64,000 nucleotides of DNA from Puffinus mauretanicus (lineage: Eukaryota > Chordata > Aves > Procellariiformes > Procellariidae). The notes beneath the pieces were generated by a model. It was not told the origin of the DNA. It searched no databases and saw nothing but the letters and a program-made list of their open reading frames with translations. The position numbers were made by a program, and so were the translations under genes. Positions 1 to 12,039 of this stretch are shown one piece after another. The stretch is taken from NCBI GenBank assembly GCA_023333565.1, contig JAJKFH010001941.1:930001-994000 (forward strand), given 5' to 3'. Position 1 is the first letter of the stretch; every line of letters begins with the position of its first letter.

Positions 1-1014
1 GTCACAACACTGCAAATAAGCCAAATCCCAGTTCCTCTTGGGCACTTTCAAAATGAGTATGTTAGGTATACATGGGGGAATTGCAGGACTTCAAAAAGAC
101 AGAAAAAGCACTGCACAGTTGTGTTTTCATTTCGTAGGCCCTGGTCAGACCTTGCTCTCCTGGCTTGCTCTACTTACCTCACAAAGATAAGTCATCTCCT
201 GTGGTCACAGGCTGTGACTCCCAGCCCAAATTGCCCTGTCCTAGCACACTCGCTTGGGCTGCTCTCTTGGAGTCAGAAACTGCTGTGTATCACTGACTCC
301 AAACACATGCCTCTAAAGTAAAGGGAACAAGATAGTCCTGGGAGATGCCCTGGACCTCTGGAAGAAATTGAGGGACTGTGTTTCTTCTGCCAGGAACTGG
401 TTTTGTTCCTAGGCCCTGGGACTGGGTGATCACTGTATTTAGTGGAGGCACATTTCATGAGACACCTTTGCAAACCTGCCTTGGACCATCTGAAAAGCCG
501 TCTCCCTGTGAGGGCCCAGGAGCTTATGTGTTCAAAACACCTGCTGTATAAGACCTCTCTTATTTCTGTTCAAGCCTGCATGCTCTTTTCAGAAAAGGGG
601 CATTTTGGCCCTCAGTCATGGGCAAAGAGGTGATGGATTGACTTCCCCTTGCCCCAGCCCCAGCACGCCTGCATGGGATCAGCTAGATCTGCTTTTGGGT
701 GATCTTAGATAGCGCTCAGGAAGGCAGGACCCCTCACCCCAGGGCTTCATGGTGAGGTTATAGGGTGACCATGGTGCATTTGCCTTGAGGATATGATGAC
801 TAAAGGGCCTCGATGATGGACCCCTTCCCTCCTGGTGGGCTTTGGAGATTGACTTCAGTCCAGAGAGCACAGAGCTGGTCTTCGCCTCAGGAGAGATTTG
901 GGATGCCTGAAGGCCTTCAGTGTGGACACAGGTAGGTTCCTCCACTTTGGGGCACCATGAGTCAGACAGTCTTAGGAGTGATCTAGCAAGGCCCTGTAGA
1001 TGTGGCCAACACCG
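1..1014. other. Unique non-coding sequence
   Basis: I see no repeat family, RNA gene or convincing exon here. The short open frames on both strands lack recognisable domains. The right edge is the 3' end of a minus-strand CR1 element. Confidence 0.6.
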
Positions 1015-1502
1015 TCATAGAATCATAGAACCATAGAATGGTTTGGGTTGGAAGGGACCTTAAAAATCGTCTAGTTCTAACGCCCCTGCCATGGGCAGGG
1101 ACACCTTCCACTAGACCAGATTGCTCAAAGCCCCATCCAATCTGGCCTTGAACACTTCCAGGGTTGGGGCATCCACAACTTCTCTGGGCAACCTGTTCCA
1201 GTGCCTCACCACCCTCATAGTGAAGAATTTCTTCCTTATATCTAAATCTACCCTCTTTCAGTTTAAAGCCATTACCCCTTGTCCTATCACTACATGCCCT
1301 TGTAAAAAGTCCCTCTCCAGCTTTCTTGTAGGCTCCCTTCAGGTACTGGAGGGCTGCTATAAGGTCTTCCTGGAGCCTTCTCTTCTCCAAGCTGAACAAC
1401 CCCAACTCTCTCAGCCTGTCTTCATAGGAGAGGTGCTCCAGCCCTCCGATCATCTTCATGGCCCTCCTCTGGACTCGCTCCAACAGGTCCATGTCCTTCT
1501 TG
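1015..1502 (-). mobile_element. CR1 LINE fragment, 5'-truncated
   Basis: On the plus strand the block opens with TCATAGAATCATAGAA, the reverse complement of the CR1 3'-terminal repeats, so the element lies on the minus strand. Read on the minus strand from about 1502 downwards it encodes the C-terminal part of CR1 ORF2, with the landmarks DLLERVQRRAMKM, GLEHLSYEDRLRELGLFSLEKRR and SDRTRGNGFKLKEGRF. Only the region after the reverse transcriptase core is present, so it is a typical 5'-truncated, dead copy of about 490 bp. The frame stays open from the conserved block to the tail, but the tail part no longer resembles ORF2, so a frameshift lies near residue 130 of the open frame. The homology begins at KKDMD; the residues before it do not fit CR1. 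The long plus-strand open frame at 1121-1840 is the antisense shadow of this element. Confidence 0.95.
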
Positions 1503-4308
1503 CGTCCTTTCAGGGTTATGTGCATAGCTCTGGAAACCTCTTTCCCCGTGTAATTTTTCTGCCTGTTTCCCAGGCTTTTGCAACTTGCAAAGGGTTAAAG
1601 AGGTTTCTCTGCACAGGGCTAATCTGCTTGGGAGGCAGGGTAGATTTAGGAGGGGTACTAATGGGGCTCCAGCCCTTCTGCCTAGCTGCTGTGCAGCCCC
1701 GCAGGTTTACACAGCGCCTGCGGTCACTGTGCGCCGGAATAAGCCGGGAGCTCGCAAGCTGCACCGTCTCCTCCCGGAGCACAAAGAGCCGCTTTCCCTG
1801 CACACACCTTCATTTAATGAGCAGTAACTTCCCCCCGTAGACAAGCCCTCGGGCTGCGGCAAGCAGCCATCCGCTATTCTGTGTTTGTAGGGTGCCTGGC
1901 AGGGCCTCGCTTTAGGTTGGTACTTAGGCGGTATTGTAGTAAATTATAAAAGATCCTCTCTTTGATGCCTTGTGGGAGAAGGCACTGGGCCTGATTTCCC
2001 CCTGCCTTGTTCCTTGTGTTGTGATTCGCGCGAGTCACTATAAACTGCTACCATGCTGATTTGGTAACCACTTTGCCACAGGTATAAATTACAACCCTAG
2101 GTGCACAGCAGTGGGGGAATGAGGCCAACCATCTCTAAAGGTCAAAGGAGCATTCATCACACCGCCAAGTCTACTGTGAGTTCATTGTGACTTCGCATCA
2201 ATCAAAGTGCTGTTGTTGTTAAAGAATTTAAAATCGATACAAAATAAATAAAAAAAAAAGAGCCACACTTTCCTTTTCTGCTCCTTTGTTCTGCGCAAAA
2301 ATGTCTTCTTGTCCTCTGGTCTTCTCCAACAATGTTTCTGGATGTACAGGTTACAGATATAAGTGTATTTAGCCAGAAGCAGAGTATAAAGGGATGGGAT
2401 CGTTCTCAGCCAGACTAAAATAGAAGGGAGCAGCGGTTAGAAACAATCGCTGTAACTGTGACTTCCTCAAACAGCATGGCTCTGATGTCAGATACCGGGA
2501 AAGAGGAAGCAACGGTTAGCATGCATGATGGTTTAACCAAAGGTGCAATTTGTTCCAGCTTTCTGATGAAAGGCTTTCCCCTGTAAAAAGGAAATATGAG
2601 CGGAGCAAGCAGAGTACTGTTAGAGATCCCCAGCTGTACAGAAGTAAATGAGGAGCAGATTCGGTCACCCTCAGCTGCCCGACACCGACTGTGAGAGCAC
2701 ATGCTTGCTCTCAGTTCTCTCCTCATATGCCTCTGCTTTGATCTGGAGAGAGCCCGCACCCCCCAAAAAAAACCAGAAACTCCTGCTTGACAAGGTTAAA
2801 TTACAGTTCCTTAAAAAAAAACCCAAACCTGAAATAAAGTAAAAGCCAAGATTATGCTATGTTTGACAACCATATTGGGATTTTTGTCTGCTGCTTGTGT
2901 TTGGATTAAAGCATTATGTTTCCTTCGGTCAATTTGTTACTAAGTTTGAGCAGCTTACAGTTGCTGGATTCTGGGTATGCTGTATTTATCGGAGAAAGCT
3001 GATCATGAATCATTGTCACATTAAAATATGCCTTTAAAGTTAAGGTAGTGGTTAACTGTGAATGTACTTATGAAATTCTTCTGAATTCTCTGTTTGGTGC
3101 TGCGCATCCAACGTAGATGCACATCCCCGGTGTTTCTGTTGTGTTTCATTGTGTTGTTAATTAGCAATGATCTAACTTTGAAGTTGCCCTGCTTGAGCAG
3201 GTGACCCCCGGAGGTCCCTCCCAGCTGAAGTGGCTCTGTGGTCCTGTGCCTGCACTGACGATGGCTGGCAGACCAGAACAGCAGGCAGGAGGATCTGTGG
3301 TGAAGCTCACTGTTGCTGCTCTTCTGACCCACGCTCAGCTGATCCGGGCGCGTGGTCCCCACTCAGTAATAGGAAGGAAAGTGAGAAACCTGAAGCTTCC
3401 TCTCCGTCAGACCTACAGGAACTGCATTTATAGAAACGTGCAGAAAACGGTAGCGTTTATAAACCATGTGATTGAATTTACATGTTTTATAGACCAGTTA
3501 TTTGGGATGTTCAACAGCAAGGAGATCTTTCTGTATCAATAAATAAATTCTACTGACTTTTCACAAGTCTCTGTATGATCACATTGATCTGATCCCTAGT
3601 ACATTCCTTAAGTCTTGTAAAAGTAAATTTGCTGGGCCTTCATGACCTGCCAAACAACTGCAGCCATTCTGCCGTACCCAAATTGAAGGCAACAAAACAT
3701 GGCTTCAGTTTCTAGTGGTCCTTTTTAACATACTTGCATGGCATCAGCTCAAATTCCCTTCTCTGCAGCAATCTGAGTGTCTAAGTTACGCTTGATGGAC
3801 AACCAGGGGTCAGTGACACTGACCTATTCACATGCTGTGAATGATATAAAAAAGAGTTAAACAAAAAAAATTCAGTAGGAGATGGTAAAGGGAAGAAAAC
3901 TGTATCAGCGGTTTGGAACCATCTCTATTTTCCTCCTTCCTTCCTCTCGTCCCAGGAGCCTTGGCAATAGTCCTGTCCTCTTACAGGTAGGGAAGTTGTG
4001 CTGGCCACAGGACTGTCTGGTGGACAGGCTGATGCGTTGTCCATTGGAAAGGAGTGTCTTAATGTCGGGAACGCCTGGAGCATGCGCTCTGCACTGGAAC
4101 TGGAACCTCACCTTCACCGTGAGCAGCTCTTCATTCCCATTAACAGCAACAGCAGCCTCCTTCACCGCCGGTCATGACTTCTGGTGGGCTAACCGGTCAT
4201 CCCCGCTAGCTGCGTGCTGCCCGTCGCTTACTGCCTCCTTGTGCTGAAGCATCTCTTACAGCAGCCCGAGCAGCTTTTGAGAGAGGGGGCGGTGACAGCG
4301 GCAGGACT
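1503..4308. other. Unique non-coding sequence with a mildly GC-rich patch
   Basis: A moderately CpG-bearing patch lies at about 1690-1860, too sparse to call an island. Sequence near 1985-2110 is vaguely like old amniote interspersed repeats. At 2692-2713 there is a hairpin with 8-bp perfect arms and a 6-nt loop. No exon or RNA gene is evident. Confidence 0.5.
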
Positions 4309-4360
4309 GAACGAACCTCCTACCTTGACAAGTGTAGGAACGAACTCCCTACCTTGACAG
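4309..4360. repeat. Short tandem duplication, period about 29
   Basis: The segment beginning GAACGAACCTCCTACCTTGA at 4309 recurs at 4338 with one indel-like difference (GAACGAACTCCCTACCTTGA). Two units are present. It looks like a local duplication, not part of a larger satellite. Confidence 0.75.
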
Positions 4361-5289
4361 AGGCAGACAAGTGACAAGCCAGAAGCCCCAAAAGTGCATC
4401 ACTTACCTTGTAATGCCAAAGAAAGGAAAATTTCCAGCAGCAGTTTACGAGCGGGGCCGTGAGATGCCTTTGCAGGAGCTCTAAAGCCGTGGGAGGGCTG
4501 CCTTCTCCCCGGGGAAGGAAGGACAGGGAGTCCAAAACTGAAAAAGGAGCAGTTGTGAGGGACAGTAACAGAGTAGGAGGGCTCACAGCACAACGGCTTC
4601 CTTATCTTCATTTTTATGAACACCTCTTTAAATTCAAAACCTATTCAGCACTTGGTACAAAAGACAAAGCCAAATTTCTTGTCTGTCAAAAGCATTTCTG
4701 ATGTGCCTCTCAGCATAGCGTTTAGTCACCTGTTGCTCCTTTATAAACATTTTAAGTGGAGTCCTGGCTTGAATTAAGTGGGGCTGCGGGCTCTGTTGCC
4801 AGTGACAGTTACAGACAGAAGTCTATGTTTTTTCAATGAAAATCAAATTGAGAGATTTTTATTTAAACTGGAGCATCATTTAACCAAGATAAAGGCAACT
4901 CATCCCCAAGTTTGGAAGCTGCTGTACCATCAGGTTTGCAGTTCACAATAATGGCTTCTCCGTTCTCCTATGAGTGATTTAAAAAAAAACACCTGGATTT
5001 TTCTACCGATGTGAAGTCCCAGTTTCATAACTCAAAGACAGTGCAGTGTGCTATCATGTGACGTTATAATTATCAAAAAAATCATGCATAAGGTCGAGAG
5101 AAATGTGCTGAGTGAACCAGGACATTTGGAGTCCGTAGGCACACGGCCTTAAGGCTGGAGGAGATTAATGCTTTTGGCCTCACACCGAGCCAGTATTATG
5201 TTCGTGCTGTGGTAGGGATTTCTTTTTCCACAGACCTCCTGATTGTAAAAGGGGATTCCAAAACTCACGTGCAAGCAGCAAATGTCTCC
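4361..5289. other. Unique non-coding sequence
   Basis: AT-rich sequence with an A9 run near 4981. I see no repeat family or exon. Confidence 0.5.
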
Positions 5290-5405
5290 AAGTACACTGT
5301 GGCGCCCGGCCAGGAACAGAAACCCCCGTTACTGTCTGCTGCCGCAGTACGCTGATTGGAAATCGGATAGCCGTCCGAGCGCGGTGTATCACGGCACTCG
5401 GGAGT
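5290..5405. promoter_or_regulatory. Small CpG-bearing patch with an inverted CCAAT motif
   Basis: About ten CpG dinucleotides fall in roughly 115 bp, while flanking sequence has very few. GATTGG (an inverted CCAAT box) sits near 5354, between CpG-bearing segments. The patch is shorter than a normal CpG island, so it could be a small regulatory element or a remnant of an island. There is no supporting exon next to it. Confidence 0.25.
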
Positions 5406-8400
5406 CATGTGAGAGAGACATCAGGAAACAGTAGCTGACAGTCACATCACTGCCAGTCAGAAAGGGATCGGTGCTTAAAAGGAAGCCCTGAATGCTTTCA
5501 GCGTGACTGAACCCGCTGCTAATCTGCATATGTCTGGATTAGAAGTCACACCATCATGAAGATGCCATGAGCCAGGCAGCACCCATATGTCATTCGTGCG
5601 GTGACAGTTCCTAACTATCCCGTCCCCCACAGCTCTATTCCTAAGCGTAAACAACAAATAGGAGGCAAAAGGCAGGGCACGCAGGCTATAAAGCATCCCA
5701 CTCCTGACCCCGGTATCCCTGTATCGTTAGGATGGCTAGGTTTTTATACTCTGGGTGTATTTGCACATCGTCTTCATCATTTGAAAAAGAAGATTATTGC
5801 ATTTGCCAATAGTTTCTCATTTTAGTCCTAAAACAACATTATTATGTGGGTTGACTGAATATATCACTCTTAATCAGATGCAGAACGGCATACCCTACCT
5901 TCCTGACAGTGTTATGGACCACGTACCATTTGATTTAGTCTGGTGGCAGGGTTGTAAATGTGGAGCTTCACATTAAGCTCCCTGCCAGGGTGGTGCCTCC
6001 TATTCCAGCCTGAATGCAAATACTGCTGGAGGTGGGGGCTTCGTTCTGAGTAACCAGAAGATGAATATCAGTGCTGATGCGTGTTTGTGTCTGGTTCTGA
6101 ATGCATGCATGAGCTTGAAACAGAAAGGCAGACAATTTTGGACAGATTCATACGGATCATTTTGGCCGTGTGGCTAAAATGAATCAAAGCTCAAACTTGA
6201 TGATCTCAATCTTGAGATCTGTGCAGAAGCGATGAGCAATATACATGACGTACATTTTTTTCAGGGTGTTTACTTCTGGGGAAGACCTGTGTGATGTGAC
6301 TTCCCAAAATATTTTTCACATGCTAGTGATGAGTTCAGTGGTGAACTGTGATTTCTACAGCAGACTGAAATTCAGAAACACAAAAAGGCTTTTGTTTATT
6401 TTCATATAACAATTAAAGTAAATGAAAGTTTCCCGATGAAGACAGCCGTACCATGCATCTGGTATGAACAGTTACACGAACAACTACTTCTCGAACCAGA
6501 ACTGACTTTATTGAAAGTTGCACTTCTTGCAAGTCTTTGTTTATCTGCTGTGGTAGAGGTAAAAATCTTTGCTCAAGATGTTGTCGATGTAGCGTAGTCT
6601 CCTGCATTGCATGTGGAGTGACAGGCAAAATGGTGGTGAGCAGGTCACAGCCCACAGTTTGGTTAGCACTCCCAGGTGAGAGGCTTCTGGAGCGTAGCTT
6701 CAGGTTGCAGGCAGTCCTTGCCAGAAATGCTCCAGGTTACCGGGGGGGAGGAGGGAAGAAGTTGTGGAGATGCAGGGCCTTTTTTTTTCCTTTTTCTTTC
6801 AGAAACCAAGTACATGGAGCAGCTGTTCCAATTGCAGGTGCTCTCCAGGCCTCAGGCTTCAGTAAAATAGCACTAGCCCAGTTTCTGCTGGGTCTGATTC
6901 CGGGATACAAAGCACATGAAACCAAAGCTAAAGCTGAGTCAGTATGTCTTGTCTGGAGTAACCCAGCTATTCTGAGCACTCTCATGTACTAGGTACTAGG
7001 CTCTAACCAGTTTTTGGGAGGATTTTTTTTTGTTTTACTGTGTGCCTGGGCAGACCTCGTCTGTAACTGAGGCCAAATGTCCCAAAATTCGTAGTTATTC
7101 AAAGATGCTTGCAGCAAGGTTTCCAAACATGACTGAAGAAGTTAGGTACCCAACTCTTTACTGATTTCATGAAAGCAGTGGGAGTCAGCCAATTGGCCTA
7201 TTTAGTCACATTCGAAAATCCCACGAGATACCTATCTATGTCTTTCAGCAGCTTTGAAAACCTCTCTCCTACTGCTTTCTAGAGCATGGTGTCATTAATC
7301 TTGAAAGGTCAGTCGGGGTTCCAGTATTATTTGGACAGGACTCGTGTGTGTGGAGGAGACCCATGCACATCAGAGAGGAAACCAGAGTCCCGCACTGGAA
7401 TGCCCAGCTAAGGCTGTATTGGACTTTGCTCTGCGTGGATTGAGGCAGATGGGCACTTCTCGCTGGAGAAGGAAATGTAGACTGAGGGTAATATGATTTA
7501 AATACAGGCATAAATCCTGGATCAGGACCCAGATATTTCAAGCTGAACTAACTGATTTGACTGTGTACTCTTTATTTTAGAGTATAATTCATGGCATTCA
7601 GTGCAAAGTTTACTCTAAATTATTCAACAGTTGTGGACCCTGTAGGTATTATTGCATGATAACTAGCTTTACTGGATTAATGTTGCTTATTCTACTCTTG
7701 AATAAAGCTAAAAAATTAATTGTTACAAGCTCAGAGCTTACCTTGTTTGATCTCACATACCCTCCCTGCTGTAGAGTTGGAACTACAGTGACTTTTGAGG
7801 GTTGGGTACAGAGCTTGTCCAAACTCATGAGATGAATAAAAAATAATATATGTATTTACCTCAAGGCCACAGCAACAGGAGCCAAGCAAAGTCACCGTGA
7901 TGTTGATACAGATGCTCCTAGCTGAAATGACATTCTTGGGCTTAGGGATTTATGTTTACTTTATGGGCTGTTAACCAAGTACATAACATTTTGCCCAGAA
8001 AAAGGACTTACATGAGCTGGATTGCTCATTCTGTGGCTTCTATGACATGGGACAGCTTGAAGGAAACAATCTTCAGGAACCACTAGAGAAATTTTTCCTT
8101 TCGACCTGTCCTTCCCAAGACGGCCATCTTCTTAGCCCCTCTCCTCATTCTCCACATTCTCCACTTGATTCCTGAGAATTATTTTCTCCTCCTTCAGTCT
8201 TCCACCATAAATTTCCTATGTCAAGTAGGACGGGGGAGACAAGAGGCACATACATAAGAAGGAAAAGTGATGTAAGGAAAAAGGAAGGCCTGCAAAGCCT
8301 GGAAGAAGAGTGGTATCTGGGAAGAAGGAAAACCACTGGACAGCAGGGAAGGTGAATGAGCGGGTTGGCAACATGTAGTTACTGGCACAGCAGGGAAGCA

Positions 8401-9009
8401 GTATCAGTTTTGCTGGTCAAGATCTGTGCAGAGCCTTGGGCCAGACAAACTCAGACAGCTCAAATTTTCACCCCTCTTGACCTATGCATAGGGTCTGTCT
8501 GTGCATTGCCTACCAAACCTAATCATAAGTATATAGCATAAATCAGGATATGCAAACCTTCCTATGTTGTCATCTCTCACCTTGGTCTGCCTTTACCTTT
8601 ATCATTTGTTTTCAGCTCCCCTGAGCGCAAGGTGCTATCAGCTCACCAGAGCATTTTTGGGTGAAGAGCATTTGTGGTGATGAGGTGGATGGTCATACAG
8701 CAGAGATGGCAAAATGCATAGAAACCTTTGGTGATTTTTGTCTTGTAATGATTGCTGCACCAGGAGGCTTCAGTATTGGACTTGTCTTGTTAGAGGAAGG
8801 AGGGTGCCTGTGGTGAGCGCATGCGTGTGTGTCCTTATTGGCCAGCGCTAAATGGGACAGAGAGGTGGAAATTTCAAAGAGGTTAAGTTTCTGCACACTT
8901 CACGGGAGTAGGTAGCTGGGTAGAGGGATGAAAACTCCCTTCCTGAGCCCAATAAAGGGAAAGTCCGTTCCTTGTGCTCACGCCTTGTTTGATACCAGAA
9001 GGCTTGGAC
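5406..9009. other. Unique non-coding sequence with scattered motifs
   Basis: There is a perfect octamer ATGCAAAT at 6014-6021 and a short inverted repeat at 6202-6219. A strong pyrimidine tract ending in CAG at 6802 is followed 35 nt later by CAG|GTG. No repeat family is recognised. The flanks of 7560-7860 are AT-rich. Confidence 0.5.
6202..6219. repeat. Inverted repeat, 8-bp arms, 2-nt spacer
   Basis: GATCTCAA and TTGAGATC flank the dinucleotide TC. No terminator role is implied in a vertebrate genome; it may simply be chance. Confidence 0.8.
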
Positions 9010-9290
9010 ACGGCCAGCTGTTGAAGAGCTGCGGAGAGCAGCTCTCTCGGAGGCCACAGCCGCGGCAAGAGGAGGCGGCAGCCGGCGGGAGGCTCCACCG
9101 CCCCGCAGCGCCGCGGGGCCCGCGCCCGCCCCCGGTGACGGCGGCGGCGGCAGCAGCGGGGAGCGGGGCAGCGCTCGGAGCTGCCCCGGCTGCGACCTAA
9201 GTGGCAGCAGGGGATGCGCGCGTTTTGCTGTGCTATTTTAACGCGACAGCTGGCCCCGCCGGGGTCGGGAGCGGGCAGTTTCACAAGGGT
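9010..9290. promoter_or_regulatory. CpG island, candidate promoter
   Basis: The core at 9061-9180 is about 86% GC and holds about 22 CpGs in 120 bp, against an AT-rich, CpG-poor background on both sides. It contains Sp1-type CCGCCCC and CGCCCCC strings and a GCGCGC string near 9216. In birds this composition usually marks a transcription start region. The direction is not certain: the overlapping open frames on both strands (8928-9200 plus, 8883-9356 minus) are low-complexity alanine, arginine and proline strings that come from the composition. A possible short exon with good splice signals lies about 210 bp downstream on the plus strand, which slightly favours plus-strand transcription. It could serve a coding gene outside the window or a long non-coding RNA. 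Confidence 0.75.
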
Positions 9291-9442
9291 ATCAGCGAGC
9301 CTCCATGCGCCTCTGCCCCCACACATTCCCCTGGCCGCCTTCGTGCCCCACTGCATTCTCCAAAGGAGGCACAGTTTATACCTTCCTACTTTCTCTATAT
9401 ACCTTTTTTATGGCTCAGACAGTTGAGAACGGTCTTTTTTTC

Positions 9443-9459
9443 TTTTTTTTTTTTTTTTT
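9443..9459. repeat. T17 homopolymer
   Basis: Seventeen T follow a shorter T-rich stretch beginning at 9435. It could be the polypyrimidine part of an intron, or the reverse of an A-rich tail, but nothing recognisable is attached to it. Confidence 0.9.
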
Positions 9460-9502
9460 AACATATCCTGGAGGCTCTCCCTTCTTTTCCCTTCTTCCCC
9501 AG

Positions 9503-9536
9503 GGAGATGAACAACAGCGGTAATTCCTACAGGAAG
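9503..9536 (+). other. Candidate 34-nt exon carrying a start codon
   Basis: A long pyrimidine tract (from about 9477) ends in CCCCAG at 9502. Then come 34 nt and the donor AAG|GTGAGG at 9536/9537. The segment contains an ATG with G at -3, reading MNNSGNSYRK and ending in phase 0 exactly at the donor. It lies about 210 bp after the CpG island, as a second exon carrying the start codon might. Small matches like this also arise by chance, and I do not recognise the peptide, so this is a hypothesis only. Confidence 0.2.
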
Positions 9537-12039
9537 GTGAGGCAGAGGAGAGAGAGATTTGGGCAGTTTTATTTTCTTAATAGCATCATCAGAATGGCTC
9601 CCTTTTCTTTAACATATTGACAGAAGCTCTTCCCGTCTTTCCAGAGCTGACCCATATAACAGAGCCACCTTCACGCACGTTTTGTGTTGACAAAAGATCA
9701 GCTTTTTTCCCTGACCCCTCCGTTCACCCCACAGAAGGGCAGTCCTGAGGAAAGGGGGGGCCAGTCACTGGATTAGGCCAGGGAAACGGTAATGAGAGAG
9801 AAGGCAAAGGGGCAAAAGCGTACAAGGAATAAAAAGAAAAATGCTGGATACACTGTAGTTTTGAGGTAATGGAGGAAAAGTTATTTGCTAGAGAAATGTG
9901 GAACCTGCAGGTTAAGGGGCAGCAGATGTTAAGCAAACACATTTGAGCTTATATTCTTCTTGCTTTTCTATCATCCACTGAAGAACTAATTAATGAAAAA
10001 TCTGGCAGCTTGGATCTCATTGTCTGGAGAACAGACCACAGGAAAACGTGTAAAATTTTGGCAGTGTTTTAGTCATAAGGTCAGTCCAGGCAAAGGAATA
10101 CTGCAGCTCATTTAGTTACTTTGTCCAAGGAATTTACATTAAAATTATCTGCATTTTTAAGGATCAGCAAATCTGAGATGGTGTCCTGCATTCAGAAGGT
10201 CAGAAATAAGTTCACAATTTGGGGTTTTTTTACCTTATACCAAAATAGCATTGTAGCTATCTAACAAAAATCTATTTTTGCTTGTATTTGTGAAGCAACC
10301 TGGTAATATGGCAAGAAAGAAGAAATAAATAGGGGATATGTAAGCAGAAGAACACTGACATATTCTATTATGACAATAATATGCAAATCATCAGCAAGTA
10401 AGATAAGAGGCAGCGTAGAGATCTCATGTTTAACCCTAGGAATAAGTACGCATCATTAGACCGATTTTTGTTATAAGCGCTTCCTCATCATTTTAAACTG
10501 CAATGTCCTGTTTATAAAGTAACCTGTTGATTTTGCCTGGAGGAGAGTCCTTCCTGCAAATGCCATGATGCAGGCAAAAGCTGCTGATGTAAAAAAACCC
10601 CAACACTGTGGTGTACTGAAAACCGAGGTTACTAGATAAAGGAAAAGTGATATTTGAGGCAGTAACAGAGATACCACTGCACTGTCCTCATTGTTCATCT
10701 TGATATTTATTTGATTAAACATATCCTTTGTTACAGTAGAAAAGTAGCAGTGGCAGAATTGGCTTTTGCCTCCACCAGATTGTTGCAGAATGTAGGAACC
10801 TTGCCAATACAATTACAGTGGAGTTGGCTGTGGAGTGTGTGAGGCCTCAGTCCCAAATCTAGGCATAACCATATCCTCAAGAAGGAGGACAAGACAGTCT
10901 TTCCAGGCATATACTCAGTGTAGGTTGGTCAATGGGAATTGCAGTACATTATCTCTGCTCAAAACATTAATGCTATTACCAGTCTGGGTTAGAAGTCTAA
11001 ACCATTTCCTCTCTCTACCTGATCTTGGCTGAATTTTACAGCAGATATAGAATAGAAAGGGATGCTAAGGAACTATAAATATAAGGTCAGCTATGTTCAT
11101 GTTAGAAAATGTAGCATTCAAAGAGAAATGCCTAGAGGCATCTCTTTATAAATAGGGAGGAAGACCCAGGGATGGAAATTCCATGTGTTGGTATCTAAGA
11201 ACAAGAAATATATATTCACCTTTTTCCATAACATACCGTGAAGACATCACTGACAGGCAAGAGAAAGGGGCACAGGCAACTGCAGGGCAAGGAGTTCTCA
11301 AACTAGAGTCAACATTCCCTAATGATTTAAACATTAAAGTGGCAAAACCGAAGTCAGTCTCCCTCTCTCTGGTGTGAGGCGAGCAGTACCGCTGTGTTTC
11401 TGCTCATTTGCTTCCAGCTTTCTGAAGAAGCGTCCCACAACAATGATCTGATGCTCTCAGCATCACTAAAATGAAATACCAGTTATTAATCCCTCATGTG
11501 CACAGGGTCACATGTTGTTTTTGGGACACCATGGGTGAGGTAAAGAAGGACAAGCCTGAACAGACTGCGCAGCTGAAATACAACCCTTTTTGATCATATC
11601 CATCACATGTTTTTTCCAGGGGGAAAGGCATGATCAGCAGGGATGCTAAGCTTTTTAACCTTGAATGACATCCTGTGATAAGCCCAGGCACACAGGAAAA
11701 GAAAGAGGCAATGGCTTCCACCCACCAGAAGTCTTATATTTCCACAGTGCCGAGGCTGTGATAATTATGACGCATCCAGCTGGTGCTATTATTCAACCAT
11801 TCCTGCAGGAGAGGGTCGGTCTTAAGCAGCATAAAGATCGCTACAAAACTTCATGGCGGCAAAAAGTTAATTAACAAAAAGCAGTTAACTATTCATATGA
11901 ATGGCAGGAACAACTTCCACAGCCATGTAATTATATTTGCATTCAGTGCAGTGCTTAAGATGCCTCGCTCGTGGGCCAGAAGCCCACTGTGCTAAGTGCT
12001 GCATGAAACGGGTGAATGGAAAAAGGAGAGAACAAACTC
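9537..12039. other. Unique non-coding sequence
   Basis: AT-rich sequence with no repeat family, RNA gene or convincing exon. Short frames on both strands have no recognisable domain. Confidence 0.5.

Noticed and set aside
1121..1840. 239-codon plus-strand open frame, the longest in the window
   Set aside because: Its first part is the antisense of the minus-strand CR1 ORF2 fragment and the rest is unique sequence; there is no domain.
8883..9356. Open frames on both strands across the CpG island
   Set aside because: Alanine-, arginine- and proline-rich strings expected from 86% GC sequence, with no domain.
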